Shown here piece by piece: positions 7,529 through 16,959 of a stretch of DNA of 64,000 nt. The position numbers and the translations under genes are program-made. The DNA is from Actinomycetes bacterium (GTDB lineage: Bacteria; Actinomycetota; Acidimicrobiia; Acidimicrobiales; RAAP-2), in NCBI GenBank assembly GCA_021786095.1, contig JAJYNX010000002.1:1-64000 (forward strand). Reading direction: 5' to 3'. Position 1 is the first letter of the stretch. Every line of letters begins with the position of its first letter. Under the pieces are notes generated by a model. The model had not been told where the DNA came from. It searched no databases and worked only from the letters and a program-made list of their open reading frames with translations.

Positions 7529-7938
7529 TGGAGCACCTGACCGAGATCGACCACGTGGCGATTGCCGTGCGTGACCTCGACGCGGCCGTCGCCTGGTACG
7601 CCGAGGTCTTCGACGCGGCCGTGGTCCACCGCGAGGAGGTGGCGAGCGACGGCGTGGCCGAGGCGCTGGTGCGCGTGGCCGACTCCTACGTGCAGCTCCT
7701 GACGCCCCTGCACGACCAGTCACCGGTGGCGAGGTTCCTCGAGCGCCGCGGCGAGGGCCTACACCACGTGGGCTACCGCGTCGCCGACTGCGCGGCGGCC
7801 CTCGAGGCGGTGCGCGCCGCGGGCGGACGTCTGATCGACGAGGTCCCGCGTCCGGGCTCGCGGGGCACGACGGTGGCCTTCGTCCACCCGTCGAGCTCCT
7901 TCGGGACCCTGATCGAGCTGGTGCAGGAGTCGCGCTGA
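7528..7938 (+). CDS. mce: Methylmalonyl-CoA/ethylmalonyl-CoA epimerase
   Basis: This 136-aa protein is a VOC-fold epimerase. Metal-ligand positions typical of methylmalonyl-CoA epimerases are present: His9 in I-D-H-V-A-I-A-V, the Gln in Y-V-Q-L-L-T-P, the His in L-H-H-V-G-Y-R-V and the Glu in L-I-E-L-V. In the ethylmalonyl-CoA pathway one epimerase serves both ethylmalonyl- and methylmalonyl-CoA, which fits its one-base overlap with ccr. Because VOC proteins are diverse, the assignment leans on both the motifs and the context. Confidence 0.9.
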   Translation: MEHLTEIDHVAIAVRDLDAAVAWYAEVFDAAVVHREEVASDGVAEALVRVADSYVQLLTPLHDQSPVARFLERRGEGLHHVGYRVADCAAALEAVRAAGGRLIDEVPRPGSRGTTVAFVHPSSSFGTLIELVQESR

Positions 7939-7973
7939 CGGCCGGCCCGCGGCGCGGTGCCGCCGGGCTTGGG

Positions 7974-7979
7974 TAGCCT
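7974..7979 (+). promoter_or_regulatory. -10 box TAGCCT, leaderless start of the carboxylase gene
   Basis: TAGCCT is followed by 6 bases and the ATG. It could give the carboxylase genes their own transcript in addition to read-through from ccr. Confidence 0.5.
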
Positions 7980-7985
7980 TCTGGC

Positions 7986-9542
7986 ATGGAGCACACGATG
8001 GCGCAACGGTTGGCCGAGCTGCAGGCTCGCAAGGCGGAGGCGCTCGTCGCGGGCGGTGAGGAAGCCATCGCCCGGCACCGCTCGCGGGGCAAGCTGACCG
8101 CTCGCGACCGGATTGAGTACTTGCTCGACGAGGGCTCCTTCCAGGAGCTCGACATGCTCAGCCGCCACGTGGCCTCGGGCATGGGGCTGGAGGACACGCG
8201 CCCCCCGACCGACGGCGTGATCACGGGCTTCGGCACGATCGACGGTCGGCGCGTGTGCGTCTACTCTCAGGACTTCACGGTCTTCGGGGGGGCCTTGGGC
8301 GAGACCCACGGGGGCAAGATCCACAAGATCATGGACCTCGCGCTCACGATGGGCCTGCCGATCATCGGGCTCAACGACGGTGCGGGGGCCCGCATCCAGG
8401 AGGGGGTGGCCGGGCTCAACGCCTACGGGGGCATCTTCTACCGCAACGCCCTGGCGTCGGGGGTGGTGCCCCAGATCTCGGTGATCCTGGGCCCGTGCGC
8501 CGGGGGCGCGGTGTACTCGCCCGCCCTGACCGACTTCATCGTCATGGTCAAGGACACCAGCCACATGTTCATCACGGGCCCCGACGTCGTGAAGATGGTG
8601 ACCGGCGAGGACGTGACGCTCGAGGAGCTCGGTGGAGCACTGACCCACGCGACGCGCTCCGGGGTGGCCAACTTCGTCATGCCCGACGAGAAGAGCGCGC
8701 TCGACGAGGTCCGCTACCTCCTCTCGTTCCTGCCGTCGAACAACACCGAGGAGCCGCCGCGCATCCTGACCGGTGACGATCCGGCGCGGTCGTGCGAGGA
8801 GTTGCGCGACCTCCTGCCCCCTTCCTCCAACCAGCCCTACGACATGAAGCGCGTGATCACGTCGGTGGTCGACGGCGGCGACTACATGGAGGTGCACGCC
8901 ACCTACGCCCAGCAGGTCACCTGCGGCTTCGCGCGCGTCGACGGGCACGCCGTAGGGATCGTGGCCAACCAGCCGGCCACCCTCGCGGGGGTGCTGGACA
9001 TCGCCTCGAGCGAGAAGGCGGCGCGCTTCGTGCGCACGTGCGACGCCTTCAACGTGCCGATCATCACCTTCGTCGACGTGCCGGGCTTCATGCCGGGCGT
9101 GGAGCAGGAGTACGGGGGGATCATCCGCCACGGGGCCAAGCTCCTCTACGCCTTCTGCGAGGCGACGGTGCCGAGGATCTCGGTCATCACGCGCAAGGCC
9201 TACGGCGGGGCCTACGTCGTGATGAACTCCAAGTCCATCGGCGCCGACCTCGTCTACGCCTGGCCGACCGCCGAGCTCGCCGTGATGGGGGCGTCGGGCG
9301 CGGTGGAGATCGTCCACCGGCGAGAGCTGCTGGGGGCGGCGGACCCGGCGGCGCTGCGCGAGTCGCTCATCGCGGACTACGAGGAGCGCTACGCGACGCC
9401 CTACATCGCGGCCGAGCGCGGCTTCGTCGACGACGTGATCGACCCGGCGGACACGCGACGGGCACTCTCGAGGGCGCTGGATCTCCTGCGGTCCAAGCGC
9501 GAGGACCTGCCCAAGCGCAAGCACGGGAACGTGCCGCTGTGA
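7986..9542 (+). CDS. Acyl-CoA (propionyl-CoA) carboxylase, beta (carboxyltransferase) subunit
   Basis: This 518-aa carboxyltransferase subunit transfers CO2 from carboxybiotin to propionyl- or another acyl-CoA. It has the two crotonase-like halves: an N-terminal one with G-A-R-I-Q-E-G and G-G-A-V-Y-S-P, and a C-terminal one with [10 protein letters not shown] and A-Y-G-G-A-Y-V-V-M. The biotin carboxylase/BCCP alpha subunit is not in this window. The position between the epimerase and the mutase genes suggests it works on propionyl-CoA released at the end of the ethylmalonyl-CoA pathway. The final stop overlaps the GTG of a small epsilon-subunit gene (GTGA). Acetyl-CoA specificity cannot be excluded from sequence alone. 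Confidence 0.93.
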   Translation: MEHTMAQRLAELQARKAEALVAGGEEAIARHRSRGKLTARDRIEYLLDEGSFQELDMLSRHVASGMGLEDTRPPTDGVITGFGTIDGRRVCVYSQDFTVFGGALGETHGGKIHKIMDLALTMGLPIIGLNDGAGARIQEGVAGLNAYGGIFYRNALASGVVPQISVILGPCAGGAVYSPALTDFIVMVKDTSHMFITGPDVVKMVTGEDVTLEELGGALTHATRSGVANFVMPDEKSALDEVRYLLSFLPSNNTEEPPRILTGDDPARSCEELRDLLPPSSNQPYDMKRVITSVVDGGDYMEVHATYAQQVTCGFARVDGHAVGIVANQPATLAGVLDIASSEKAARFVRTCDAFNVPIITFVDVPGFMPGVEQEYGGIIRHGAKLLYAFCEATVPRISVITRKAYGGAYVVMNSKSIGADLVYAWPTAELAVMGASGAVEIVHRRELLGAADPAALRESLIADYEERYATPYIAAERGFVDDVIDPADTRRALSRALDLLRSKREDLPKRKHGNVPL

Positions 9543-9724
9543 CCGGCGCGCTGGCGCCGCGGCCCGGGCCGCGGCCCGAGGAGGTGGCCGTGGTGGTGGC
9601 CGCCTACGAGCTGGTGCGCCGTCCGGACGCGGCGCCCGCCGCCGACCCCGCGTCCTCGTGGCGCTTCTCGGGCCGGTGGTTCAACGCGGGCCGCTTCACG
9701 CTGCGCCGCCCGCTGCGTCCGTAG
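9539..9724 (+). CDS. Acyl-CoA carboxylase epsilon subunit (AccE-like), 61 aa
   Basis: This short frame is translationally coupled to the carboxyltransferase gene (GTGA overlap). The 61 residues show the arrangement of actinobacterial AccE proteins: a Pro-rich start, a helix [13 protein letters not shown], a flexible Ala/Pro/Asp linker, then a Trp-containing end ([10 protein letters not shown]). Such subunits stabilise or activate acyl-CoA carboxylase holoenzymes in actinobacteria. Its 3' end overlaps the end of the convergent ecm gene by 29 bases. Assignment rests on size, layout and position; the sequence family is poorly conserved. Confidence 0.7.
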   Translation: MTGALAPRPGPRPEEVAVVVAAYELVRRPDAAPAADPASSWRFSGRWFNAGRFTLRRPLRP

Positions 9725-11675
9725 TCTCCTCGACGATGTCGAGCAGGTCGGCCATGATGGCGCGCAGCGAGTAGTCCTTGGGCGTGTAGATCGCGCGGAC
9801 CCCGGCGTCGAGCAGGGTACGTGCGTCCTGCTCGGGGACGATCCCGCCCACCACGACGGGGATCTCCAACCCGGCGGCGCGCAGCCCGTCGAGGATCCGC
9901 GGCACTAGTGCGCGGTGCGAACCCGAGAGGATGGACAGTCCGACGACGTCCACGTCCTCGGCGACCGCGGCTGCCACGATCTCCTCCGGCGTCAGGCGTA
10001 TTCCCTGGTAGACGACTTCGAAGCCGGCGTCGCGGGCGGCGACGGCGATCTGCTCGGCGCCGTTCGAGTGGCCGTCCAGGCCCGGCTTGGCGACCAGGAG
10101 CTTGGGCGGCGCACCGCGACGCGCGCTCAGCGCACGCGCACGCTCGACCAGCTCGGCGAAGTCGCCACCACGCCCGACCGGACCCGATCCGACGCCCGTG
10201 GACGCGCGGAACTCTCCGAAGACCTCACGCAGCGTGTCGGCCCACTCGCCGGTGGTGCCACCCGCGCGGGCGAGGGCGATCGTCGCCGCCATGATGTTGT
10301 CCCCGGGCCGCGGGTCGCGCGCCACCCGCGCCAGTTCGGCGCGAGCGGCCTCGACCGCGTCGGCGTCGCGCGCGGTGCGCCACGCGCGCACGTCGGCGGC
10401 CAGCTCGGCCTCGAGCGCCGGGTCGACGCTCATCACCGCGTCCACACCGCCGGTCAGTGGCGAGGGCTCGGTCTCGGTGAAGCGGTTGACGCCGACCACG
10501 ACCTGCTCGCCCGATTCGATGCGCGCGACGCGCGCGGCCTGGCTCGCCACCAGGCGTCGTTTGAGCTCGTCGACTGCGGCGAACGCTCCGCCACGCTCCA
10601 GCACGTCGTCGAGCTCGGCGCGCGCGGCCTCGGCGAGCTCGTGGACCTTGGCGTCCATGACCGTGGAGCCCGCGAAGAGGTCGGGGTACTCGAGCAGGTC
10701 GCTCTCGAAGGCGAGGATCTGCTGGGCGCGCAGGCTCCACTGCTGGTCCCAGGGGCGCGGCAGTCCGAGGGCCTCGTTCCACGCGGGTAGCTGCAGGGCG
10801 CGTGCACGGGCGTCAGCCGAGAGGGTCACGCCGAGCATCTCGAGCACGATGCGCACCACGTTGTTCTCGGGCTGTTGCTCGGTGAGGCCGAGAGAGTTCA
10901 CCTGCACGCCGTAGCGGAATCGGCGTAGCGCCGGGTCCTGGACGCCGTAGCGAGTGCGGCAGATCTCGTCCCACAGGGCGGTGAAGGTGCGCATCTTCGC
11001 GGCCTCCTCGACGAAGCGCACCCCGGCGTTGACGAAGAACGAGAGCCGCCCCACCACCTGGGGCATGCGCGCGGGATCGACCTGGCCCGAGTCGCGCACG
11101 GCGTCGAGGACGTCGATCGCCGTGGCCAGGGCGTAGGCGATCTCCTGGGCGGGAGTGGCGCCGGCTTCCTGGAGGTGGTAGCTGCAGACGTTGATGGGGT
11201 TCCAGCGCGGGACGTGGTCGAGCCCGTAGACGATCATGTCGACGATGAGCCGTCGCGACGGCGCCGGCGGGAAGATGTAGGTGCCGCGACTGAGGTACTC
11301 CTTGACGATGTCGTTCTGGGTGGTCCCCTGCAGGACCGCGGGGTCGACGCCGCGTTCCTCGGCCAGGGCCAGGTAGAGGCCCCAGAGCCACGCGGCCGGG
11401 GCGTTGATCGTCATCGAGGTGTTCATCTCCTCCAGGGGCAGGCCCTCGAAGAGCTGGCGCAGGTGGCCGAGGTGCGCGACCGGCACGCCGACTCGACCCA
11501 CCTCGCCCGCCGCCCGCGGGTCGTCGGGGTCGTAGCCCGTCTGGGTGGGCAGGTCGAAGGCGATGGACAGGCCGGTCTGGCCCTTGGCGAGGTTGGCGCG
11601 GTAGAGCGCGTTGGACGCTACTGCGGTGGAGTGCCCCGAGTAGGTGCGCATCACCCACGGCGCGCTGCGGGCCAT
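9696..11675 (-). CDS. ecm: Ethylmalonyl-CoA mutase (B12-dependent)
   Basis: This single-chain coenzyme-B12 mutase (659 aa) converts (2R)-ethylmalonyl-CoA to methylsuccinyl-CoA. It starts M-A-R-S-A-P-W-V-M-R-T-Y-S-G-H-S-T and continues G-Q-T-G-L-S-I-A-F-D-L-P-T-Q-T-G-Y-D, as in ethylmalonyl-CoA mutases. A C-terminal B12 domain carries the D-x-H-x-x-G motif in G-L-D-G-H-S-N-G-A-E-Q. Together with ccr this favours Ecm over methylmalonyl-CoA mutase, which is usually longer or heteromeric in actinobacteria. The ATG overlaps the stop of the upstream dehydrogenase gene by one base (TGATG). A longer upstream reading frame has no support. Confidence 0.92.
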   Translation of the reverse strand: MARSAPWVMRTYSGHSTAVASNALYRANLAKGQTGLSIAFDLPTQTGYDPDDPRAAGEVGRVGVPVAHLGHLRQLFEGLPLEEMNTSMTINAPAAWLWGLYLALAEERGVDPAVLQGTTQNDIVKEYLSRGTYIFPPAPSRRLIVDMIVYGLDHVPRWNPINVCSYHLQEAGATPAQEIAYALATAIDVLDAVRDSGQVDPARMPQVVGRLSFFVNAGVRFVEEAAKMRTFTALWDEICRTRYGVQDPALRRFRYGVQVNSLGLTEQQPENNVVRIVLEMLGVTLSADARARALQLPAWNEALGLPRPWDQQWSLRAQQILAFESDLLEYPDLFAGSTVMDAKVHELAEAARAELDDVLERGGAFAAVDELKRRLVASQAARVARIESGEQVVVGVNRFTETEPSPLTGGVDAVMSVDPALEAELAADVRAWRTARDADAVEAARAELARVARDPRPGDNIMAATIALARAGGTTGEWADTLREVFGEFRASTGVGSGPVGRGGDFAELVERARALSARRGAPPKLLVAKPGLDGHSNGAEQIAVAARDAGFEVVYQGIRLTPEEIVAAAVAEDVDVVGLSILSGSHRALVPRILDGLRAAGLEIPVVVGGIVPEQDARTLLDAGVRAIYTPKDYSLRAIMADLLDIVEETTDAAGGAA

Positions 11676-12538
11676 CACGTCTCCGCTCGGCGGTAGTCGT
11701 AGAAGCCCCGGCCTGCCTTGCGCCCGAGCAGACCCGCGCTCACCATGCGGCGCAGTCGGGGCACCGCCGCGTAGTGGGGGTCGGCGAACTCGGCGTAGAG
11801 GGCGTCCAGGATCGCCACCGAGGTGTCCAGGCCGATCAGATCGAGCAGGGCGAAGGGGCCCATGGGAAAGCCACAGCCACCGCGCATGGCGGCGTCGATG
11901 CCCTCGAGCGACGCGACGCCGGTCTCCAGGAGTCGCACGGCGTTGTTGAGGTAGGGGAAGAGCAGGGCGTTGACGACGAAGCCGGCCTGGTCCTTCACCT
12001 CGACCGGCTCCTTCGCGCAGTCGCGCACGAACTCGGTGACCGCCGCGATGGTCTCGTCGCTCGCGCTCAGCGGTCGTACCACCTCCACCAGGGACATGAC
12101 CGGCGCGGGGTTGAAGAAGTGGATGCCGCACACGCGCTCGGGTCGCGAGGTCTCCATCGCCAGGTCGATGACGGAGAGCGTCGAGGTGTTGGTGGCGAGG
12201 ATGGCGTCGTGGCGCACCACGCGGTCCAGCTCGTTGAAGAGGGACTTCTTCACGACGAGGTCTTCCAGGACCGACTCGATGACCAGGTCGCAGTCGGCCA
12301 GGTCGGTCAGTCTCGAGGTGACGGTGACCCGCTCGAGTACCGCATCGACCTCCTCGCGCGTGCGCGTCCCCTTGGTGACCTGGCGCGAGAGGGAGCGCTC
12401 GAGCACCGCCAGGAGGGCGTCGGCCGCCGCGGACGTGCGGCTGCGTACGACGACGCGCGCGCCACCCCCCGCGACGACCTCGGCGATGCCGCTGCCCATG
12501 ATGCCCGAGCCCAGGATCCCCACCTTCTCGAAGTGCAT
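11675..12538 (-). CDS. 3-hydroxybutyryl-CoA dehydrogenase
   Basis: This 287-aa NAD(P)-dependent dehydrogenase interconverts acetoacetyl-CoA and (S)-3-hydroxybutyryl-CoA. The nucleotide-binding motif G-S-G-I-M-G-S-G is near the N-terminus. The catalytic His is in C-G-I-H-F-F-N-P-A-P and the substrate-binding end has G-R-K-A-G-R-G-F-Y-D-Y. It is cotranscribed with ecm by a one-base overlap, so it supplies the second step of the ethylmalonyl-CoA route. The start was set at the ATG giving M-H-F-E-K-V-G-I-L-G-S-G; a TACAGT box lies exactly 6 bases before it. The reading frame continues upstream but without any homology. Confidence 0.93.
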   Translation of the reverse strand: MHFEKVGILGSGIMGSGIAEVVAGGGARVVVRSRTSAAADALLAVLERSLSRQVTKGTRTREEVDAVLERVTVTSRLTDLADCDLVIESVLEDLVVKKSLFNELDRVVRHDAILATNTSTLSVIDLAMETSRPERVCGIHFFNPAPVMSLVEVVRPLSASDETIAAVTEFVRDCAKEPVEVKDQAGFVVNALLFPYLNNAVRLLETGVASLEGIDAAMRGGCGFPMGPFALLDLIGLDTSVAILDALYAEFADPHYAAVPRLRRMVSAGLLGRKAGRGFYDYRRAET

Positions 12539-12544
12539 GCCCGA

Positions 12545-12550
12545 ACTGTA
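12545..12550 (-). promoter_or_regulatory. -10 box TACAGT, leaderless start of the dehydrogenase-ecm operon
   Basis: On the minus strand TACAGT precedes the ATG by 6 bases. It is back to back with the promoter of the next gene. Confidence 0.5.
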
Positions 12551-12577
12551 CCGGGCGCGGCGCCGCGGGGGTGGTGT

Positions 12578-12583
12578 CATAGT
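12578..12583 (+). promoter_or_regulatory. -10-like box CATAGT before the S51-like gene
   Basis: CATAGT lies 6 bases before the ATG, with no RBS. Confidence 0.45.
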
Positions 12584-12589
12584 GGGGCG

Positions 12590-13246
12590 ATGGTCGTCAC
12601 GGTTCTCGCGGGTTCGCTGGGCGCCCTCGCCGACGTCGTCGAGGACGGCCGCGTCGCGTCGGCACTGGGTGACCTCGAGGGCGCGCGGGTGGTCGTGGTG
12701 ACCACCCCGGCGGCCTTCACTGGTTCCGCGCGCGCGGCGCAGGACGTAGCCCGCGCACTGGCCCCGACCGGGGCGATCGTCGAGGAGCTCGCCGTCGACG
12801 ACCGCGCGCACGCGGCGCAGGCGACGCTGGCCCGTCGGGTGGACGAGGCCGACGCGGTGGTGGCGGTGGACGGGTCGGCCCTGCACGCGCGCTCCGTCTG
12901 GCGCGACACTGCGGTGGGGGCGGCCCTCGCGCGCGCCACGCGGCTGGTGGCGGTGGGCGAGACCGCCACGGTGCTGGGCTCGCTCATGATCGACCCGCGC
13001 GGTGGCGCGCCCGCACCGGGCCTGGGCTACCGGTCCGGACTCGTCGTCGGGGCGCCGGCTAGCGCGGCACAGCTCGCGCGCACCCGGACGCTCCTCGCCG
13101 CCGAACTCACCTTCGTGGTGCTGGGCCCCCGCGGCGTGCTCGTGGCGGTCGACGACCAGTGGCGGGTGCTGTGCGCCGACGACGTGACGGTGACGCGGGG
13201 CCGTGACGTCGTCGACGTCGTCGCCGGGGCGATCAGCTCTCGGTGA
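12590..13246 (+). CDS. Peptidase S51 / cyanophycinase-like protein, catalytic Ser not evident
   Basis: The 218-aa product has the general layout of the class I glutamine-amidotransferase-like fold used by cyanophycinase and peptidase E: a first strand region (V-V-V-V-T-T-P-A-A-F), then A-D-A-V-V-A-V-D-G-S-A-L-H, then L-V-A-V-G-E-T-A-T-V-L-G. At the last site active enzymes have G-T-S-A-G-A with the nucleophilic Ser; here it reads G-E-T-A-T, so the nucleophile appears lost. It may be a non-catalytic or ligand-binding homologue. The 3' end overlaps the convergent cyclophilin gene by 14 bases. The family assignment is tentative and no function is known. Confidence 0.55.
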   Translation: MVVTVLAGSLGALADVVEDGRVASALGDLEGARVVVVTTPAAFTGSARAAQDVARALAPTGAIVEELAVDDRAHAAQATLARRVDEADAVVAVDGSALHARSVWRDTAVGAALARATRLVAVGETATVLGSLMIDPRGGAPAPGLGYRSGLVVGAPASAAQLARTRTLLAAELTFVVLGPRGVLVAVDDQWRVLCADDVTVTRGRDVVDVVAGAISSR

Positions 13247-13781
13247 TCGTGACCGACTCGATGACGACGCGCTCGCGCGGCGCGCCGGACGGCGAGCCCA
13301 GGTCGTTGATGGCACTGACGACGTCGAGGCCCTTGACGACCTTGCCGAAGAGCGCGTAGAGGGGAGGCAAGCGCACGCCATCGGGCCCGGAGATCACGAA
13401 GAACTGCGAGCCGTTGGTGTTGGGGCCCGCGTTGGCCATGGCCAGGGAACCGAGTTCGTAGCGTCCGGGCTTGGGCAGCTCATCGGCGAAGCGGTAGCCC
13501 GGCCCGCCGGTGCCGGTGCCGGTGGGGTCACCCCCCTGGAGGACGAAGCCGGGGATGATCCGGTGGAAGACCACGTCGTCGAAGTAGTGCCAGCGCGCCA
13601 GGAACACGAAGTTGTTCACCGTCGTTGGCGCGGCCAGCGCGTCGAGGAAGAGCTCCATCGTGCCCTTGGAGGTCACCATGGTGGCCGTGTAGGAGCGCTC
13701 GGGGTCGATGATGGTCGGCGGCGGGCCGTCGAAGTGCTGACGCCGCTCGCTGGAGCCGTCGGGATTGGGGATGTCGCTCAC
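13233..13781 (-). CDS. Peptidyl-prolyl cis-trans isomerase, cyclophilin type (cytosolic)
   Basis: This cyclophilin (182 aa) has no signal or membrane segment. The core is recognisable by T-V-N-N-F-V-F-L-A-R, V-V-F-H-R-I-I-P-G-F-V-L-Q-G-G-D (catalytic Arg and binding Phe/Gln), and M-A-N-A-G-P-N-T-N-G-S-Q-F-F. It catalyses proline isomerisation during folding. It lies 7 bases downstream of a membrane-anchored paralogue with which it shares the last residues (S-V-T-I-T-E-S), so the two arose by tandem duplication and are probably one transcript. The start is the ATG giving M-S-D-I-P-N-P; the N-terminal 30 residues are variable. Confidence 0.93.
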   Translation of the reverse strand: MSDIPNPDGSSERRQHFDGPPPTIIDPERSYTATMVTSKGTMELFLDALAAPTTVNNFVFLARWHYFDDVVFHRIIPGFVLQGGDPTGTGTGGPGYRFADELPKPGRYELGSLAMANAGPNTNGSQFFVISGPDGVRLPPLYALFGKVVKGLDVVSAINDLGSPSGAPRERVVIESVTITES

Positions 13782-13788
13782 GGCACTC

Positions 13789-14631
13789 CTAGGACTCGGT
13801 GATGGTGACCGACAGCATACGGTGCGTCACGGTCGGGGGGACGCCGCTCGCGCTGCCGGCGTCATTGATGATCTGGACGACGTGCTGGCCGCTGACGACC
13901 TGGCCGAAGAGGGAGTACTGCGGCGGCAGGGCCTCGCCCTGCGCCCCGGTGACGATGAAGAACTGGCTGCCGCCCGTGTGCGGGGCGCCGGTGTTGGCCA
14001 TGGCCACCGAGTAGAGCGGGTAGGTGGGGTGGCCCGCCTTGGGGTACTCGTCGGCGATGGTGTAGCCCGGCCCGCCGGTGCCGGTGCCGGTGGGGTCGCC
14101 CCCCTGGACGACGAAGCCGGGGATGACGCGGTGGAAGATCACGCAGTTGTAGAAGCGGTGGCGTGCGAGGAACACGAAGTTGTTCACCGTGATCGGGGCG
14201 GTGGCCGCGTCCAGGCGGATCACGAAGGTGCCCGCGGTGGTCACCACGTGGGCGTCGTAGGTCTTGGCCGTGTTGATGGTCATCGGCGGCGGGCTCGACC
14301 AGTGCAGCGTGTTGACTCGCGTGGACGTCGAGGCCGGGCAGCCGGCTCGCACCGCGAGCGCGTTGGCCTGCGCCTGGGTGATCCCGCCCGTGGCCGACGC
14401 CGGCACGGTCGTCCCCGTGCTGGCCAGCGTCGTGGTCGTCGTCAGCGGCGCCGTCGTCTTCGAACTGCTCGACGAGCCGAACAGGTAGGCGGCGGACAGG
14501 ATGATGACCGCGGCCACCGCGACGACGATCACGGAGCGCTGGATGGTGCGCCGGCGCTTGGCCGCGCGCTGGGCGGCCTGCAGCTTGTGGCGTCGGGCCG
14601 CCTTTTGACGTTCGCGTTTCGCAGTTGCCAT
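13789..14631 (-). CDS. Membrane-anchored cyclophilin-type peptidyl-prolyl isomerase
   Basis: This protein (280 aa) has a highly basic N-terminus (about residues 1-32), one membrane segment (about 33-52), a Ser/Thr-rich linker, and a cyclophilin domain from about residue 118 containing F-H-R-V-I-P-G-F-V-V-Q-G-G-D and M-A-N-T-G-A-P-H-T-G-G-S-Q-F-F. The topology places the isomerase outside the membrane, assisting folding of exported proteins. It is tandem with a cytosolic copy and divergent from lysC. The ATG was chosen over an upstream in-frame start that would overlap the lysC promoter; a TAGTCT box lies 7 bases before it. Confidence 0.9.
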   Translation of the reverse strand: MATAKRERQKAARRHKLQAAQRAAKRRRTIQRSVIVVAVAAVIILSAAYLFGSSSSSKTTAPLTTTTTLASTGTTVPASATGGITQAQANALAVRAGCPASTSTRVNTLHWSSPPPMTINTAKTYDAHVVTTAGTFVIRLDAATAPITVNNFVFLARHRFYNCVIFHRVIPGFVVQGGDPTGTGTGGPGYTIADEYPKAGHPTYPLYSVAMANTGAPHTGGSQFFIVTGAQGEALPPQYSLFGQVVSGQHVVQIINDAGSASGVPPTVTHRMLSVTITES

Positions 14632-14638
14632 GGGTGCG

Positions 14639-14644
14639 AGACTA
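14639..14644 (-). promoter_or_regulatory. -10 box TAGTCT before the anchored cyclophilin gene
   Basis: On the minus strand TAGTCT lies 7 bases from the ATG; a probable near-leaderless start. Confidence 0.4.
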
Positions 14645-14677
14645 GTGGGCGTGGATGAGGGGGCCGTGGTCGTCCGG

Positions 14678-14683
14678 TAGTTT
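14678..14683 (+). promoter_or_regulatory. -10 box TAGTTT, leaderless start of lysC
   Basis: TAGTTT is followed by 6 bases and the ATG of the aspartate kinase gene. Confidence 0.5.
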
Positions 14684-14689
14684 TGGACC

Positions 14690-15910
14690 ATGTCCCTGGT
14701 GGTTCAGAAGTACGGTGGCACGTCGGTGGGAGACGCGGAGCGCATTCGCGCGGTGGCCGATCACGTGGCGCGCACCCGCGAGGCCGGCGACCAGGTCGTG
14801 GTCGTCGTGTCGGCGATGGGCAAGTTCACCGACGACCTCATCCGTCTGGCCGACGACGTGTCCCCCACGCGACCGCCTCGGGAGCTGGACATGCTGCTCA
14901 CCTCGGGTGAGCGCATCTCCATGGCCCTGGTCTGTATGGCCCTGGCTGCGCGCGGGGTGGAGTCGGCGTCCTTCACCGGCTCCCAGGCGGGCATCATCAC
15001 CGACACCGATCACACGCGAGCCAAGATCCTCGAGATCCGTCCGACGCGCATCGACGAGGCACTGGCGGAGGGGCTGGTGCCCGTGGTGGCGGGCTTCCAG
15101 GGTGTGTCGACGGATCGTGACATCACCACTCTGGGACGGGGCGGGTCGGACGTCACCGCGGTGGCGTTGGCCGCGGCCCTGTCGGCCGACGTGTGCGAGA
15201 TCTACACCGACGTGACGGGCGTCTTCTCGGCGGACCCCCGCGTGGTGAGCCGGGCCCGTCGCCTGCCGCGGGTCTCCTTCGACGAGATGATGGAGATCGC
15301 GGCGACCGGTGGGCGCGTGTTGATGCTGCGTTCGGTCGAACTCGCGCGTCGCCACCACGTGCCGCTGCACGTACGCTCGAGTTTCACCTGGGAACCCGGA
15401 ACCTGGATCGTGGAGGAGGACCCCACTATGGAGGAAGCGGTCGTGACGGCGATCACCGACGACACGTCGGAGGCGAAGATCACGGTGGGGGGCGTGCCGG
15501 ACCGTCCGGGGGTGGCGGCTCGCCTCTTTCGGGCGCTGGCCGATCGTGGGATCAACGTGGACATGATCGTCCAGAACACGGGCGCCAACGGGCTCACCGA
15601 CATCTCGTTCACCGTGGCGGCCACGGATCTCGACGCCGCCCACGACACCTGTCGCGAGGTGCAGGCGGAGATCGGGGCCGCGCAGGTCACCTCGGATGAC
15701 GGCATCGGTCGCGTCTCGATCGTGGGGGCGGGGATGAAGTCGAGCCCCGGGGTCACGGCGCTGATGTTCGAGACCCTCTCCGGGAACGGCATCAACATCG
15801 AGATGATCTCGACCAGCTCGATCCGCATCTCGTGCGTGGTGCGGGCGAGCCGCGTCGCCGAGTCGGTGCGTCTTCTGCACTCCGCCTTCGGCCTCGACGC
15901 CGCGTCCTCG

Positions 15911-15913
<3 letters not shown>
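14690..15913 (+). CDS. lysC: Aspartate kinase
   Basis: This is the first enzyme of the aspartate family (Lys, Thr, Met, diaminopimelate): L-aspartate + ATP to 4-phospho-aspartate. The protein is 407 aa. The kinase part begins [10 protein letters not shown], has F-T-G-S-Q-A-G and G-R-G-G-S-D-V-T-A, and is followed by two C-terminal ACT domains (about residues 260-400) that in homologues bind the feedback inhibitors. The ACT region may have its own internal start in some actinobacteria; I cannot decide that here. asd follows 9 bases later, and the stop codon TAG is the first half of the asd -10 box. Confidence 0.96.
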
Positions 15914-16948
<1,035 letters not shown>

Positions 16949-16959
16949 ACGGGACGGGC

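Noticed and set aside
6104-8236. 710-codon minus-strand open frame opposite ccr and the carboxylase start
   Set aside because: Antisense shadow of strongly supported genes; composition is Arg/Pro-rich without motifs.
11676-12131. Upstream extension of the ecm frame
   Set aside because: Lies inside the 3-hydroxybutyryl-CoA dehydrogenase gene in another frame; the ATG at 11675 matches the family start and overlaps the upstream stop.
9696-12538. Cobalamin riboswitch near ecm, ccr or the B12 regulator
   Set aside because: The B12-dependent mutase gene starts directly after the dehydrogenase gene without a leader, ccr appears leaderless, and no B12-box-like sequence was seen.
12539-13381. Upstream extension of the 3-hydroxybutyryl-CoA dehydrogenase frame
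   Set aside because: Antisense to the S51-like gene; the homologous start M-H-F-E-K-V is at 12538, with a -10 box before it.
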